64,000 bases of DNA from Oscillatoriaceae cyanobacterium M7585_C2015_266 (lineage in GTDB: Bacteria; Cyanobacteriota; Cyanobacteriia; Cyanobacteriales; Oscillatoriaceae): the NCBI GenBank assembly GCA_015295835.1, contig DVEG01000026.1:124001-188000 (forward strand), read 5' to 3'. This document shows, one piece after another, positions 55,248 to 64,000 of this stretch (positions within the stretch are counted from its first letter, which is position 1; each line of letters opens with the position of its first letter). Made by a program: the position numbers and the translations under genes. The notes under the pieces were generated by a model that had not been told where the DNA came from, ran no database searches, and worked only from the letters and a program-made list of their open reading frames with translations.

Positions 55248-57134
55248 ATGAAAACTTCCTGGAGAATAATCCTATTGTGGGCATTACCAGCTTTAGTAAT
55301 AGGGTTTTTCGTTTGGCAAGGAGTCTTTGCCTCCACAAATATAGACACGGCTCGCAACACTGCCAGTACCCGCATGACCTACGGGCGCTTTCTAGAATAC
55401 TTAGACGCAGGTCGCGTCACAAAAGTAGATTTATTTGACGGAGGTCGGACGGCGATTGTTGAAGCGATCGATCCGGAACTAGATAACCGTATCCAGCGAC
55501 TGCGGGTAGATTTGCCGGCAAATGCACCACAACTGATTACCAAACTCCGGGAAAGCAATATTGATTTCGACACTCACCCACTGCGCAACGATGGCGCTAT
55601 TTGGGGACTGTTGGGCAATTTAGTCTTTCCCATCCTGCTAATGGCGGGCTTGTTCTTCCTATTCCGCCGCTCCAGCAACGTTCCAGGGGGTCCCGGTCAA
55701 GCTATGAACTTTGGCAAGTCGCGGGCTCGCTTCAGCATGGAAGCAAAAACGGGGGTGATGTTTGACGACGTGGCGGGAATTGAAGAAGCTAAGGAAGAAC
55801 TCCAGGAAGTGGTGACATTCCTGAAAAAACCGGAACGCTTCACAGCGGTGGGCGCTCGCATTCCTAAAGGGGTGCTGTTGGTAGGTCCTCCAGGAACCGG
55901 TAAGACTCTTCTGGCTAAAGCGATCGCAGGTGAAGCCGGAGTTCCCTTCTTCAGCATTTCCGGTTCAGAATTCGTGGAAATGTTCGTTGGCGTTGGTGCC
56001 TCGCGAGTGCGCGACTTGTTCAAAAAGGCAAAAGAAAACGCTCCCTGCATTATATTTATAGATGAAATTGACGCCGTAGGTCGTCAGCGGGGAGCTGGCA
56101 TTGGCGGTGGCAACGACGAACGGGAACAAACCCTTAACCAGTTACTAACAGAAATGGACGGGTTTGAAGGTAATACCGGCATCATTGTGATAGCGGCAAC
56201 GAACCGCCCTGACGTGCTGGATGCAGCACTGTTACGTCCGGGTCGTTTCGACCGACAAGTGACAGTAGATACTCCCGATATTAAAGGTCGTTTGGCAATT
56301 CTCAATGTCCACGCTCGCAATAAGAAACTAGCACCAGAAGTGTCTCTAGAAGCGATCGCCCGCCGTACTCCCGGCTTCAGCGGCGCTGACTTAGCTAACC
56401 TACTCAACGAAGCAGCGATTTTAACTGCTCGCCGCCGCAAAGAAGCTATTACCATGCTCGAAATTGACGATGCTATTGATCGCGTCGTGGCGGGAATGGA
56501 AGGCACTCCCTTAGTTGACAGCAAGAGTAAGCGGCTGATTGCCTATCACGAAATCGGACACGCCCTCGTCGGTACCCTGCTCAAAGATCACGATCCCGTA
56601 CAGAAAGTCACTTTAGTGCCACGCGGGCAAGCTCGCGGTTTGACTTGGTTCATGCCGGGAGAAGAAGAAAGTTTAATTTCTCGCTCCCAGTTGAAGGCTC
56701 GCATCACCGCCGCTCTGGGCGGGCGCGCCGCAGAAGAGGTAATCTTCGGAGATGCAGAAGTCACTACCGGCGCAGGTAATGACTTGCAGCAGGTGACAAG
56801 CATGGCGCGGCAAATGGTGACGCGCTTCGGCATGTCTGAACTTGGGCCACTTTCTCTGGAAAGTCAACAGGGCGAGATATTTTTAGGTCGCGATTTGATG
56901 ATGCGCTCAGAATACTCTGAAGAAATTGCTTCTCGCATCGATGTGGCTGTGCGTTCTATTGTAGAAAGTTGCTACAATGAAGCGAAGCGGATTATTCGGG
57001 AAAACCGAGTGGTGATTGATCGCTTGGTTGACTTGTTGATAGAAAAAGAAACTATTGACGGGGAAGAGTTCCGCCAAATTGTGGCTGAATATGTGGATGT
57101 GCCTGAAAAAGAACAATTTGTGCCACAAATTTAA
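55248..57134 (+). CDS. ftsH: ATP-dependent zinc metalloprotease FtsH (Slr0228-like)
   Basis: Start chosen at ATG 55248 ([20 protein letters not shown]), giving 628 residues, the normal cyanobacterial length. A long in-frame extension to 55152 is not needed. First membrane helix, a thylakoid-lumen domain (about 30-110), second helix, then AAA module with GPPGTGKT (about 213-220) and [11 protein letters not shown], arginine finger region and the protease site HEIGH (H434, E435, H438). Strong likeness to the Slr0228 (FtsH2) type that removes damaged D1 protein in photosystem II repair. Monocistronic, with its own terminator. Confidence 0.96.
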   Translation: MKTSWRIILLWALPALVIGFFVWQGVFASTNIDTARNTASTRMTYGRFLEYLDAGRVTKVDLFDGGRTAIVEAIDPELDNRIQRLRVDLPANAPQLITKLRESNIDFDTHPLRNDGAIWGLLGNLVFPILLMAGLFFLFRRSSNVPGGPGQAMNFGKSRARFSMEAKTGVMFDDVAGIEEAKEELQEVVTFLKKPERFTAVGARIPKGVLLVGPPGTGKTLLAKAIAGEAGVPFFSISGSEFVEMFVGVGASRVRDLFKKAKENAPCIIFIDEIDAVGRQRGAGIGGGNDEREQTLNQLLTEMDGFEGNTGIIVIAATNRPDVLDAALLRPGRFDRQVTVDTPDIKGRLAILNVHARNKKLAPEVSLEAIARRTPGFSGADLANLLNEAAILTARRRKEAITMLEIDDAIDRVVAGMEGTPLVDSKSKRLIAYHEIGHALVGTLLKDHDPVQKVTLVPRGQARGLTWFMPGEEESLISRSQLKARITAALGGRAAEEVIFGDAEVTTGAGNDLQQVTSMARQMVTRFGMSELGPLSLESQQGEIFLGRDLMMRSEYSEEIASRIDVAVRSIVESCYNEAKRIIRENRVVIDRLVDLLIEKETIDGEEFRQIVAEYVDVPEKEQFVPQI

Positions 57135-57198
57135 TCTTAGTGTTTGATGCCTCTACTGTGTGTTCAAGCAAGCGGATTAATTGATAACTAAACTAAAT

Positions 57199-57232
57199 GG
57201 GGATGGTGTTTAAGGCATCATCCCTATTTTTT
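57199..57232 (+). terminator. Terminator after ftsH
   Basis: GGGATGGTG and CATCATCCC (one G-T pair), loop TTTAAGG, then TATTTTTT. Confidence 0.8.
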
Positions 57233-57241
57233 GAGGTAAAA

Positions 57242-58024
57242 TTATAATAACTGCCAGGAATTCCATGCAAAAGCGATTAAAATGGCAACAATAGCTCCTA
57301 TAAAAGTGTTAATAAAATTAACTATTTCATTGGTAAGAAAGTTAAATTTATTTTGCAGAGTGGCGCCGATAATGCTTTCTAAATTTGTGGCGATAAAGGC
57401 AGCAAGCATACAAAAAAATATACCTGTAAAATTAATCATACCGACACTCCAGCCTACTAATGCGAGCGCAAAAGAAGCTACTACTCCAGCAAGCGTACCC
57501 TCTAAACTGACTGCTCCTTCCGTACCTTTGGGCACCGGCTGTAAAGTGGTAATCAGAAATGTCTGTTTGCCGTAAACTTTTCCCACTTCACTGGCGCAAG
57601 TGTCGGATAATTTGGTACTGAAACTCGCAACATATCCCAATAAAAAAAATGGTACTAACCACTTGACATCAGAGAAAAACAAAGTTATAATATAAACAGA
57701 TAAAGCACAAATTGTGCCAGTTAAGGCAGAACCCCAAACGTTTTCTGGTCCTCTAACACCAGAGCGCTTTTCAGCAATTCCAGCAGCTTCTTTTTCAGCT
57801 ATGCCGAGGCGGGTGACGCCAGAACCGACGAGAAAATAAAACATTACCACAACATAACCTTGCCAGCCCAAAGTACCCCAGAGGATAACGCCTAATGCCC
57901 AAGCGTGCAGCAAACCGGCAGGAGTAAGGAGTTTTTTAGGGGCGAGAAAGGCAAGAGCAAGCAAAATAGTGTTGAGAGCGCTCGCTAATACCCAGGGATT
58001 TAAAGAAAAAATAAGCTCCAACAT
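57242..58024 (-). CDS. DUF92 family protein (VTE6-like, phytyl phosphate kinase candidate)
   Basis: 260 residues of hydrophobic helices with GYVASFSTKLSDTCASEVGK, the family's conserved segment, and PKGTEGAVSLEGTLAGV near the middle. DUF92/TIGR00297. The Arabidopsis member VTE6 phosphorylates phytyl phosphate for tocopherol and phylloquinone synthesis; the cyanobacterial homologue is thought to do the same, but substrate cannot be read here. Monocistronic, convergent with ftsH. Confidence 0.88.
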   Translation of the reverse strand: MLELIFSLNPWVLASALNTILLALAFLAPKKLLTPAGLLHAWALGVILWGTLGWQGYVVVMFYFLVGSGVTRLGIAEKEAAGIAEKRSGVRGPENVWGSALTGTICALSVYIITLFFSDVKWLVPFFLLGYVASFSTKLSDTCASEVGKVYGKQTFLITTLQPVPKGTEGAVSLEGTLAGVVASFALALVGWSVGMINFTGIFFCMLAAFIATNLESIIGATLQNKFNFLTNEIVNFINTFIGAIVAILIAFAWNSWQLL

Positions 58025-58143
58025 ATGTAATAAACCCGCAGTTTTTTAGTTTTGCCAGAATATTAACAGCCTAACTGATTTTGCCCCAGAAAAAGCCCCT
58101 GTTTTTCTAAAATATATCGTTAAAACCAAATAACTATAAAACA

Positions 58144-58587
58144 ATGAACAAAAAAACTAACTCTGTCTTATTTCATCTTGCTTTTCCCGTCAAAGATATT
58201 GCCCAGACAAAAGCTTTTTATGTGGAGGGGTTAGGGTGCGAAGTTGGAAGAGAAAGCCCCAGCTCAGTGATTCTGAATCTCTACGGGCATCAAATTGTTG
58301 CCCATGTAACAAACGAACCCCTAACACCCCAAAAAACAATCTATCCCCGACATTTTGGCTTAATCTTCACCGAGGAAGCAGATTGGGAAACTTTGCTGAA
58401 ACGGGCGCAGGAAAAACAGTTAACATTCCGAGAAAAAGCCAAGCGCCGATTTCCCGGAATGCCAGCCGAACACTACACGTTTTTTTTAGAAGATCCATTT
58501 TACAATTTACTGGAGTTTAAGTATTACGTTCACTACGAGGCAATTTTTGGCGAGCGCGAATTTGCTAGGGTAGGGGATTCGATTTGA
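58144..58587 (+). CDS. VOC (glyoxalase/bleomycin resistance) superfamily protein
   Basis: 147 residues, paired beta-alpha-beta-beta-beta motifs: FHLAFPVKDIAQTKAFYVEG and RHFGLIFTEEADWETLLKRA. Metal ligands are probably H12, E near 115 (LLEFKYY) and H in the first half. Such single-subunit VOC proteins are often dioxygenase-like or sequester small molecules; function open. The end overlaps the leftward hydrolase gene by 23 bases. Confidence 0.85.
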   Translation: MNKKTNSVLFHLAFPVKDIAQTKAFYVEGLGCEVGRESPSSVILNLYGHQIVAHVTNEPLTPQKTIYPRHFGLIFTEEADWETLLKRAQEKQLTFREKAKRRFPGMPAEHYTFFLEDPFYNLLEFKYYVHYEAIFGEREFARVGDSI

Positions 58588-59221
58588 TTTTGCCTAGTAA
58601 TGCCTCTGATGAGGGGGAGTGCTGAATTGGTGAAGCTAGGGCTTCGGCAACAGCATTGAGACTATTTTTATCTGTAATCATCAAATGATGCATTGCCACC
58701 GGCACCAACACATTTTTGCCCACCGGCAATTTAGAACTGATTGACGGCACAATCATCATGTCAAACGGTGTCCAAATTGATGTAAAATTCAACTTTTGGA
58801 GCCGAGAGACATCTTGATTTAAATCATTGAGAAAAGCACTATTTGGTTGCATTTGAACACAACCCGGTTTGCGTGTCGCATAAGCGGTGATAGTGCCGTG
58901 GTGCGGGGCAGCAATAGTGACAAAGCGCTGCACGCGTTCAATTCCTCCCAACCGCTGAATGTAATAGCGGCTTACGAGCGCCCCCATGCTGTAACCAACG
59001 AGATCGAAAGGCTGTTGTGAGTCAAAAGTGGAAGCGACAAAATCCGCCACTTGCTGCGCCAGTACTTCAAGCCTGGCGTCGCCATTATTAGGAATTAAAT
59101 CGAGGCTGTAAACTATCCAACCCAAACTGCTTAAATAAGCAGTCATTGTTTTAAAAATTGATTTAGTATCCCAAAGTCCGTGAATTAGTAGCACGGGATT
59201 GCGATCGCTTGAACTTTTCAT
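58565..59221 (-). CDS. Lipase/esterase-like alpha/beta hydrolase
   Basis: 218 residues. Oxyanion start PVLLIHGLWDTKSIF, nucleophile elbow VGYSMGALVSRYYIQRL (about 75-91), and ITIAYATRKPGCVQMQPNSAF further on; the catalytic His is likely in VAMHHLMITDKNS. Typical of PGAP1-like/triacylglycerol lipase class 2 hydrolases. The 3' end overlaps that of the VOC gene. It lies about 17 bases behind the desaturase/SDR fusion gene, so these two are likely cotranscribed. Confidence 0.85.
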   Translation of the reverse strand: MKSSSDRNPVLLIHGLWDTKSIFKTMTAYLSSLGWIVYSLDLIPNNGDARLEVLAQQVADFVASTFDSQQPFDLVGYSMGALVSRYYIQRLGGIERVQRFVTIAAPHHGTITAYATRKPGCVQMQPNSAFLNDLNQDVSRLQKLNFTSIWTPFDMMIVPSISSKLPVGKNVLVPVAMHHLMITDKNSLNAVAEALASPIQHSPSSEALLGKIKSNPLP

Positions 59222-59238
59222 TGCCTTATAAAAAATTC

Positions 59239-60435
59239 TTACTTCTCGGTTGATTTTGTAAACAAGCTAAAATAGAGAGACTGGAAAAACTCCTTAATTG
59301 GAAAGGCGATATAAGTAATCGGATTGATAGTGACAATAATGTTGCGGAAATCCCGCTTGGCAAGGGCTACTATTGCCCAAGCTACCCATCGAGCTGACAT
59401 AACGCCATAAGGATTTAACTGACTTTTAAAAGGTCCTAAAACCAATTTGCGGATGACGCAGGGAGCATCTAATCGACGCAGGGTAATCAAGTCACCTATG
59501 GTTCTTTTAGAAAGTTCATACAGGGGGCTAAATGCTGGATTTACTTCTGCTTCTGAGGTGTTGATCCAGACTTCTTTGATGGCTTTGTGAGAAGATTGCG
59601 TTACCGTTTGCAGAAATAATTCTGTTAATTTTAATACAGAAAAAGTGTTGACTTGATAACTTTTTTGTATGGCTGTATAAGTGCGATCGCCGTAAACATT
59701 AATGCCGTGATTGATGATGAGTATATCAATTTTTTTCAATCTTTCTGCTAATTCATCCTCAGCCCCTAACTGCCACTGCCAAACCTCAACTTCTGGCTGA
59801 AATTGGGCGTCGCTAGCGGTGGTAATGGCAATAATTTTCGCGCCCTGAAGCAACAATTCTTCAATTAGTGCCCTTCCCAAAGTACCGGAGGAGCCAGTAA
59901 TTGCCACTACTTTTCCTTTCAGGGATAGACTTGTTCCTAATATCTTATCTACCAATGTGAAATATCCACAAAAGTAGGCATCACCGCGATCGAAATGATG
60001 CCGCCAGTGATAGGTACGATTTACTATCCAAAAGGAAGGAATATCCACCAGTTCCCCTTGCTTATGGCTGAAATCAGTGACTAGCAGAAAACCTTGTGAA
60101 CGGGCAAGCGCAGGAATTAAAAACATGAGAGAATAGAGACAACCGAACCACATCCCATAGTTTCGGGAGATTTCAGCAACCAAAGCTGTTGCCCCCAGCA
60201 TCACGAATGCTTCCGGCACGTCATTATACAACTGTGCTTTTTTATACGCTTCCAAGCTCGTTATACTCAAATCAGGGCGGTAGGCTTTGTGGTGCAAGTT
60301 ATGAAAATTCTGTAAAGGTTTCCAGTAATGCCCTGCAATGTGATAAATATCTCGCACCACTTCGGCGAAGACGATTGAAATTAATCCCAGCAGTAATTGA
60401 ACAATGGGTTGACTGAATAGCAGGTTGAAGTCCAT
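59239..60435 (-). CDS. Bifunctional desaturase-like / short-chain dehydrogenase fusion
   Basis: 398 residues from ATG 60435. The N-terminal half is a membrane domain with histidine clusters of the fatty acid hydroxylase/sterol desaturase type: DIYHIAGHYWKPLQNFHNLH, then YHWRHHFDRGDAYFCGY. The C-terminal half is an SDR with Rossmann loop AITGSSGTLGRALIEELL and a NHGINVYG region; the usual active-site Tyr-x-x-x-Lys is seen as YELSKRTIG. Such fusions are known in filamentous cyanobacteria with unknown substrate (lipid or carotenoid-like alcohol oxidation is an inference). The lipase-like gene follows. Confidence 0.83.
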   Translation of the reverse strand: MDFNLLFSQPIVQLLLGLISIVFAEVVRDIYHIAGHYWKPLQNFHNLHHKAYRPDLSITSLEAYKKAQLYNDVPEAFVMLGATALVAEISRNYGMWFGCLYSLMFLIPALARSQGFLLVTDFSHKQGELVDIPSFWIVNRTYHWRHHFDRGDAYFCGYFTLVDKILGTSLSLKGKVVAITGSSGTLGRALIEELLLQGAKIIAITTASDAQFQPEVEVWQWQLGAEDELAERLKKIDILIINHGINVYGDRTYTAIQKSYQVNTFSVLKLTELFLQTVTQSSHKAIKEVWINTSEAEVNPAFSPLYELSKRTIGDLITLRRLDAPCVIRKLVLGPFKSQLNPYGVMSARWVAWAIVALAKRDFRNIIVTINPITYIAFPIKEFFQSLYFSLFTKSTEK

Positions 60436-60441
60436 TTTCAA

Positions 60442-60669
60442 GCATTGTTTTAAAAATCCTCAGTTAGTTTACCTTAATCTCTTGTTTTCAACAAGCGTCA
60501 ACTACTATTCACTTTCGGTAGGTAAATTAATTTTAATTAAAGAAGAATATAACGTGCCGTTTTTAATTTTTATTTCCCAAATTTTAAATATATTGGCTTT
60601 CATTTTCCCTGCCTACAAAAAATCATCAATAATAGCGAATCTGAACCTTTTTAGCTTAAAAAATACTTA
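60442..60669. other. A+T-rich spacer
   Basis: A 82-codon plus-strand frame (60425-60673) has hydrophobic look but no ribosome site and overlaps the start of the fusion gene; not called. Confidence 0.5.
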
Positions 60670-61365
60670 TTAGATTGGCAAACGTTCAATATCCTTATTA
60701 GAGCCTATAACCACCATTGCCGTACCTCCGATTAGACGGGCGTCTGGCGGGGGATTGATGATAAATTTATTATTTTGGCTCACTGCCAGCAAATTTAGCC
60801 CGTAGCGGCTGCGCAATTGCAAGTCTGCAATTGTTTTGCCGTGAAATTCCTCAGGAACAATAACTTCTACAATACTGTTTTCAGGATCTAGTTCAAAGCG
60901 ATCGAGAATACTAGGTTTGGTAATGCTTCGGGCTAGAGTGCAGCCCATCTCGTGTTCGGGGAATACGACAAGATCTGCGCCGACTTTTTTGAGGAGCTTT
61001 TCATGGATTTCAGAAGATGCCTTTGTCACCACGTTTTTGACGCCGCCTTCTTTTAAATTAAGGGTGGTGATGATGCTAGCTTCGAGATAATTGCCAATCG
61101 CTACAATTACGGTATCGAGTTCAAAAACTCCTGCTTCTTTAAGGGCAGTAAAGTCAGTGGAGTCTAATTCCAGTGCGTGAGTGGCGATGCGATCGCTTAG
61201 CACTCTAGCTACTCGCTTTTCATCGGCATCGATCCCCATAACTTCGTAGCCCAAACCGTGGAGCGTAGCGCAGACAGCTCTTCCGAAGCGACCTAAACCA
61301 ATAACGGCAAATTGCCTTTTTTCTGTGCGGAGATTGCGGAAGAAACTCAGAGACGATAAATTCAC
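60670..61365 (-). CDS. ktrA: Potassium channel regulator KtrA (RCK/TrkA-type)
   Basis: 231 residues from GTG 61365. RCK domain with NAD-type loop FAVIGLGRFGRAVCATLHGL (about 19-38) and a C-terminal TrkA-C domain. Binds the cytoplasmic face of KtrB and gates it in response to nucleotide. It lies downstream of ktrB on the same strand, about 80 bases apart, as expected for a Ktr pair. Confidence 0.93.
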   Translation of the reverse strand: MNLSSLSFFRNLRTEKRQFAVIGLGRFGRAVCATLHGLGYEVMGIDADEKRVARVLSDRIATHALELDSTDFTALKEAGVFELDTVIVAIGNYLEASIITTLNLKEGGVKNVVTKASSEIHEKLLKKVGADLVVFPEHEMGCTLARSITKPSILDRFELDPENSIVEVIVPEEFHGKTIADLQLRSRYGLNLLAVSQNNKFIINPPPDARLIGGTAMVVIGSNKDIERLPI

Positions 61366-61446
61366 GGCTCAATTTTGGACTCAAAACCGGTTTTTCTGTG
61401 TAAGTATATGATTTTATAGCTTAGCAAGTTCCTCTGGCTGCGATCG

Positions 61447-62781
61447 CTACCCTACAAATAAATTCTCCTCTGGATAGCGGACACCACTTGGTTTGGGATC
61501 TCCCAAAAGCGCCCCCATTAGCAGCAGCACGCCTACCCGCCCCACATACATAGTAGCAATCAGCACCAGCTTACCGAAAGTAGAAATACTTGCCGTGATC
61601 CCCGTAGAAAGCCCAACCGTAGCAAACGCCGACACTGCCTCAAACAGGATTTGGATAAATTGAAATTTTGGATCGCTTAGTGCAATCAAAACCGTTGAAA
61701 TAATTACCACCATAAGGGAGCCAAACGTCACGCCAATTGCCTTTAAAATCAACACTATAGGGATTTGTCGCTGATAACATTCCACTTCTTCCCTTCCTTG
61801 CAGCACAGCTTTAGTACAACTATATAACACCCTTATAGTTGTAGTTTTAATTCCGCCGCCAGTACTCCCCGGACTAGCACCGATAAACATCAGTCCAATC
61901 GTAATAAATAGACCAGCAGTCGTCATTTTGTCAATTGCAATAGTATTAAAACCAGCGGTGCGTGGCGTCACTGATTGAAACCAAGCTGCCATAATTTTTT
62001 CCTGCCAGCTAAAACTTCCAAAAGTGCCGCTATTATTGTATTCTGTTGCTAAAATAGCCAAAGTACCTAAAATTAATAATGTTATACTTGTAGTTGTTAC
62101 TATCTTAAAATTTAGAGAAAAAACAATACAAGCAGACTTTTTTGAAAAGCGGCACTGTAGCCACAAGTAAATTTCCATAATTACCTTATAGCCAATGCCG
62201 CCAAATATAATTAAAAAAGTTACAGTAAAGTTGACGATTGGCGAACGAGCGTAGCGAATTAAGCTATCGGGAAACAAACTAAATCCGGCATTATTAAAAG
62301 AACTCACGCTGTGAAAAATTGCCGACCATACTCCTTCTCGAAAGCCCAAATCCGGAACGAAACGCAACATCAACAGAAAGACGCCGCTGATTTCAAAAAA
62401 AAGCGTCATACCTATAATTGACTTAACTAACTCCAACACCCCAGCCATACCGGGTTCATCGAGGGATTGTTGAATAGCGATTTTGTCTCGCAAGCCAAAT
62501 TTGCGACCAACTAACAAAAGTAAAAAGGTGGTTACAGTCATGTAGCCCAAACCACCCACTTGAACGAGAAAAAGCAAAACTAACTGTCCAAAAAAGGAAT
62601 AATCTTTTCCGACATCGACGACAGACAAACCAGTAACACAAACAGCAGAAGTGGCAGTAAAAAGTGCCGTAATAGGATCGCTCCATGAGCCATTACTCAT
62701 GGAAAATGGCAACATTAATAGGAAAGTACCTAAAGCGATTATAGCCAAAAATCCCAGACAAATGTATCTAGAAACAGTCAT
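61447..62781 (-). CDS. ktrB: Potassium uptake protein KtrB
   Basis: 444 residues with four repeats of membrane-loop-membrane. Selectivity-filter loops are visible as TSAVCVTGLSVVDVG, SSFNNAGFSLFP, SPGSTGGGIKTTT and ATVGLSTGIT. Na+-dependent K+ uptake for osmotic adjustment in cyanobacteria. First gene of ktrBA. tenA is 47 bases upstream on the same strand. Confidence 0.94.
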   Translation of the reverse strand: MTVSRYICLGFLAIIALGTFLLMLPFSMSNGSWSDPITALFTATSAVCVTGLSVVDVGKDYSFFGQLVLLFLVQVGGLGYMTVTTFLLLLVGRKFGLRDKIAIQQSLDEPGMAGVLELVKSIIGMTLFFEISGVFLLMLRFVPDLGFREGVWSAIFHSVSSFNNAGFSLFPDSLIRYARSPIVNFTVTFLIIFGGIGYKVIMEIYLWLQCRFSKKSACIVFSLNFKIVTTTSITLLILGTLAILATEYNNSGTFGSFSWQEKIMAAWFQSVTPRTAGFNTIAIDKMTTAGLFITIGLMFIGASPGSTGGGIKTTTIRVLYSCTKAVLQGREEVECYQRQIPIVLILKAIGVTFGSLMVVIISTVLIALSDPKFQFIQILFEAVSAFATVGLSTGITASISTFGKLVLIATMYVGRVGVLLLMGALLGDPKPSGVRYPEENLFVG

Positions 62782-62828
62782 GGATTATTTAGAAAAAATT
62801 TCCAATAAAAATGGAACAGTAAAAGTGG

Positions 62829-63464
62829 TTAATTATAATTATTTTCTGCATTCCAAGCTGCTTGGAAAAAGTCTAGTTCGCACTGCATAGCATAGCGATA
62901 GGTGGAATGCGCAGCTTCTGCCGCCTTAGTGTAACAGTCAAGCAAACTTTCCAATTGTTGCGCCAAGGGAACGAACTCTGCACTGCTGTATGTGCGAATC
63001 CAGTCTGCATATAGGTGTTCTGGAATCCCATTTTTGGCCAATTCTTGGCCTAAATAAGCATACAATCTCATGCAGGGAGCCATTGCTGCTGCCGTCAAGC
63101 CGACATCATAACTCCAAGCTGTAGCCAGCAAGAAGTCGGTATAGCGTCGCGTTGCCGGATTTGGGGAAACGACGCGCAAGTCAACTCCCCATTGGGCTGC
63201 ATAGCTCTGATGCAGTTTTAATTCTGCCAAGACGCCGTTGGCGAGGGAGTGGAAAACGATAAATCCTTCCCAGTCGGGTGCTTTAGCAGCAGCGATACTA
63301 TAGGCGCGGGCAAAGGCTTGGAGAAAAAAGGTATCTTGCCCGACATAATAGGCAAATAGGCTTTTAGGCAGAGTGCCTGTGGCGATTCCTTGTACGAAAG
63401 GATGTTTTAAACAAGCGCTTGCAATATCTTGATTAGCTTGCCACAAATCCCTCGATAGTGTCAT
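62829..63464 (-). CDS. tenA: TenA-family aminopyrimidine aminohydrolase/thiaminase II
   Basis: 211 residues, all helical. Catalytic Cys in AAMAPCMRLYAYLGQEL (about 133) and a C-terminal Glu in MQCELDFFQAAWNAE. It salvages or degrades thiamine pyrimidine; in many bacteria hydrolysis of aminopyrimidine is the role. Probably cotranscribed with ktrBA by position only. Confidence 0.92.
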   Translation of the reverse strand: MTLSRDLWQANQDIASACLKHPFVQGIATGTLPKSLFAYYVGQDTFFLQAFARAYSIAAAKAPDWEGFIVFHSLANGVLAELKLHQSYAAQWGVDLRVVSPNPATRRYTDFLLATAWSYDVGLTAAAMAPCMRLYAYLGQELAKNGIPEHLYADWIRTYSSAEFVPLAQQLESLLDCYTKAAEAAHSTYRYAMQCELDFFQAAWNAENNYN

Positions 63465-63848
63465 ATCGATATCTTAAATTTGAAATAATTTATCAGCGAA
63501 TTCAGAAATTTTACCAGAGATGCGCGCCAGCCCATCCCTTTAAGGGATAGATAGATTTTAGTGCTTTATTTGCTACAATTAACAAGTGGGCGTCAAGGAA
63601 TGCTGGCCACCTTCAAGCTGTCCTTTTTTTTGTTTTTGGGATTGATGCGGCGCGGCTACTGCAGTTGTTTGAGGCTTACTGTGGTGAGAGAGGGGGTAGA
63701 AATAAAGAAACAAGGGGAAAATTGACTTGAAAAACAAAAGAAAAAATGTTAGAAGATTATTTTTGGAAAAAGAAAAGAGCGAGCGCCTGCAGTCTGTAAG
63801 AAAGCGCCGCCTAACCTGCTTGCTAAGGAAAGAAATCAAACAATAGAC
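63465..63848. other. Intergenic region, 384 bases
   Basis: A short ATCCC/GGGAT hairpin at 63533-63547, a polypurine stretch at 63690-63780 with a GCGAGCGC octamer at 63779, and AAGGAAAG before the right-edge gene. No gene called. Confidence 0.5.
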
Positions 63849-64000
63849 ATGAAAAAAACTGAAATTTTTGATTTCGACGATGAAAAATTCAAAGCACCGC
63901 CTGCGAATACCCTTCCTTGGTGTCAAATGATCAACCCCCAATTCAGCCTTGATGGTATCAAGCCTTACGGATTAGCGATCAAACTAAATCAAGCTCAGGC
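63849..64000 (+). CDS. Partial hypothetical protein (cut by the right edge)
   Basis: The first 50 codons: MKKTEIFDFDDEKFKAPPAN, then TLPWCQMINPQFSLDGIKPY and GLAIKLNQAQ. Not a signal peptide. It resembles the start of a DUF5895-type cyanobacterial protein, but that is from memory of the opening and low in certainty. A weak ribosome site precedes it. Confidence 0.6.
   Translation, partial: MKKTEIFDFDDEKFKAPPANTLPWCQMINPQFSLDGIKPYGLAIKLNQAQ

Larger units (their letters stand above)
573..63786. repeat. Dispersed octamer GCGAGCGC / GCGCTCGC
   Basis: Copies by eye start at 573, 3804, 4438, 9978, 10520, 11613, 12448, 15021, 15326, 16968, 17628, 19409, 21475, 21532, 21582, 23232, 24759, 26217, 26969, 27414, 27532, 34465, 34846, 40031, 44584, 45755, 48014, 49021, 54352, 55852, 57462, 57978, 58550 and 63779. 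They are inside and outside genes and on both strands. Confidence 0.85.

Noticed and set aside
60425-60673. 82-codon plus-strand hydrophobic frame
   Set aside because: Overlaps the start of the fusion gene, lacks a ribosome site; A+T-rich DNA often yields such frames.
1-64000. CRISPR arrays, IS elements, prophage
   Set aside because: I found no regularly spaced repeat series, no transposase frame and no phage structural gene.

Overview
The window is a chromosomal segment of a cyanobacterium, most likely a filamentous, gliding (hormogonium- or Oscillatoriales-type) species. Signs of this are the many GCGATCGC (HIP1) octamers, a complete hmp motility/chemosensory locus with hmpF, nrtABCD with the cyanobacterial NrtC ATPase-NrtA fusion, a glutamyl-tRNA synthetase with a CAAD membrane tail, a Slr0228-like FtsH, a CcsA cytochrome c assembly protein, a DUF92/VTE6 protein and several small proteins typical of cyanobacteria. 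I see no CRISPR array, rRNA, prophage or intact insertion sequence.

Layout: 1-6600 holds the start of an RsuA/RluB-type pseudouridine synthase, a DUF2993 protein, a leftward cluster (an unrecognised 272-residue protein, an Orn/Lys/Arg decarboxylase-family enzyme, CbiT, CdsA), and ychF with a small Cys-rich gene behind it. 6647-13033 is one very long TamB-like gene. 13238-17323 carries DUF3110, murQ, an M50 site-2 protease and a PIN-domain protein with a membrane anchor. 17600-24400 is an accessory-looking stretch of small and hypothetical genes: two related mini membrane proteins, two secreted proteins sharing a W-x-x-x-CLG module, a DUF4258-like protein, an alpha/beta hydrolase and a zinc-ribbon protein. 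Its wide intergenic spaces hold several candidate RNA structures. 24624-27470 holds ccsA, panD and tilS.

27477-41786 is the hmp locus: hmpF leftward, then hmpA, hmpB, hmpC, hmpD and hmpE rightward. It encodes a PatA-like regulator, a CheY, a CheW, a PilJ-like receptor and a very large CheA hybrid. In Nostoc punctiforme this set drives hormogonium gliding through type IV pili. A 970-base space between hmpF and hmpA contains a predicted branched RNA fold. 42527-45196 carries a hypothetical gene, tRNA-Asp and gltX-CAAD.

45370-47489 encodes a ParM-like actin ATPase and a coiled-coil partner with a 43-residue repeat, a plasmid-type segregation or cytoskeletal pair lying among housekeeping genes. 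48246-54488 has tatA, a PsiE-family gene and nrtABCD, here without nirA or narB beside it. ftsH diverges from nrtA. 57242-63464 contains DUF92/VTE6, a VOC protein, a lipase-like hydrolase, a desaturase-like/SDR fusion, the potassium uptake pair ktrA-ktrB and tenA. A partial gene runs off the right edge.

The clearest unexplained genome-wide signal is a second, non-palindromic HIP1-like octamer, GCGAGCGC/GCGCTCGC. I counted 34 copies by eye, against roughly one expected by base composition.
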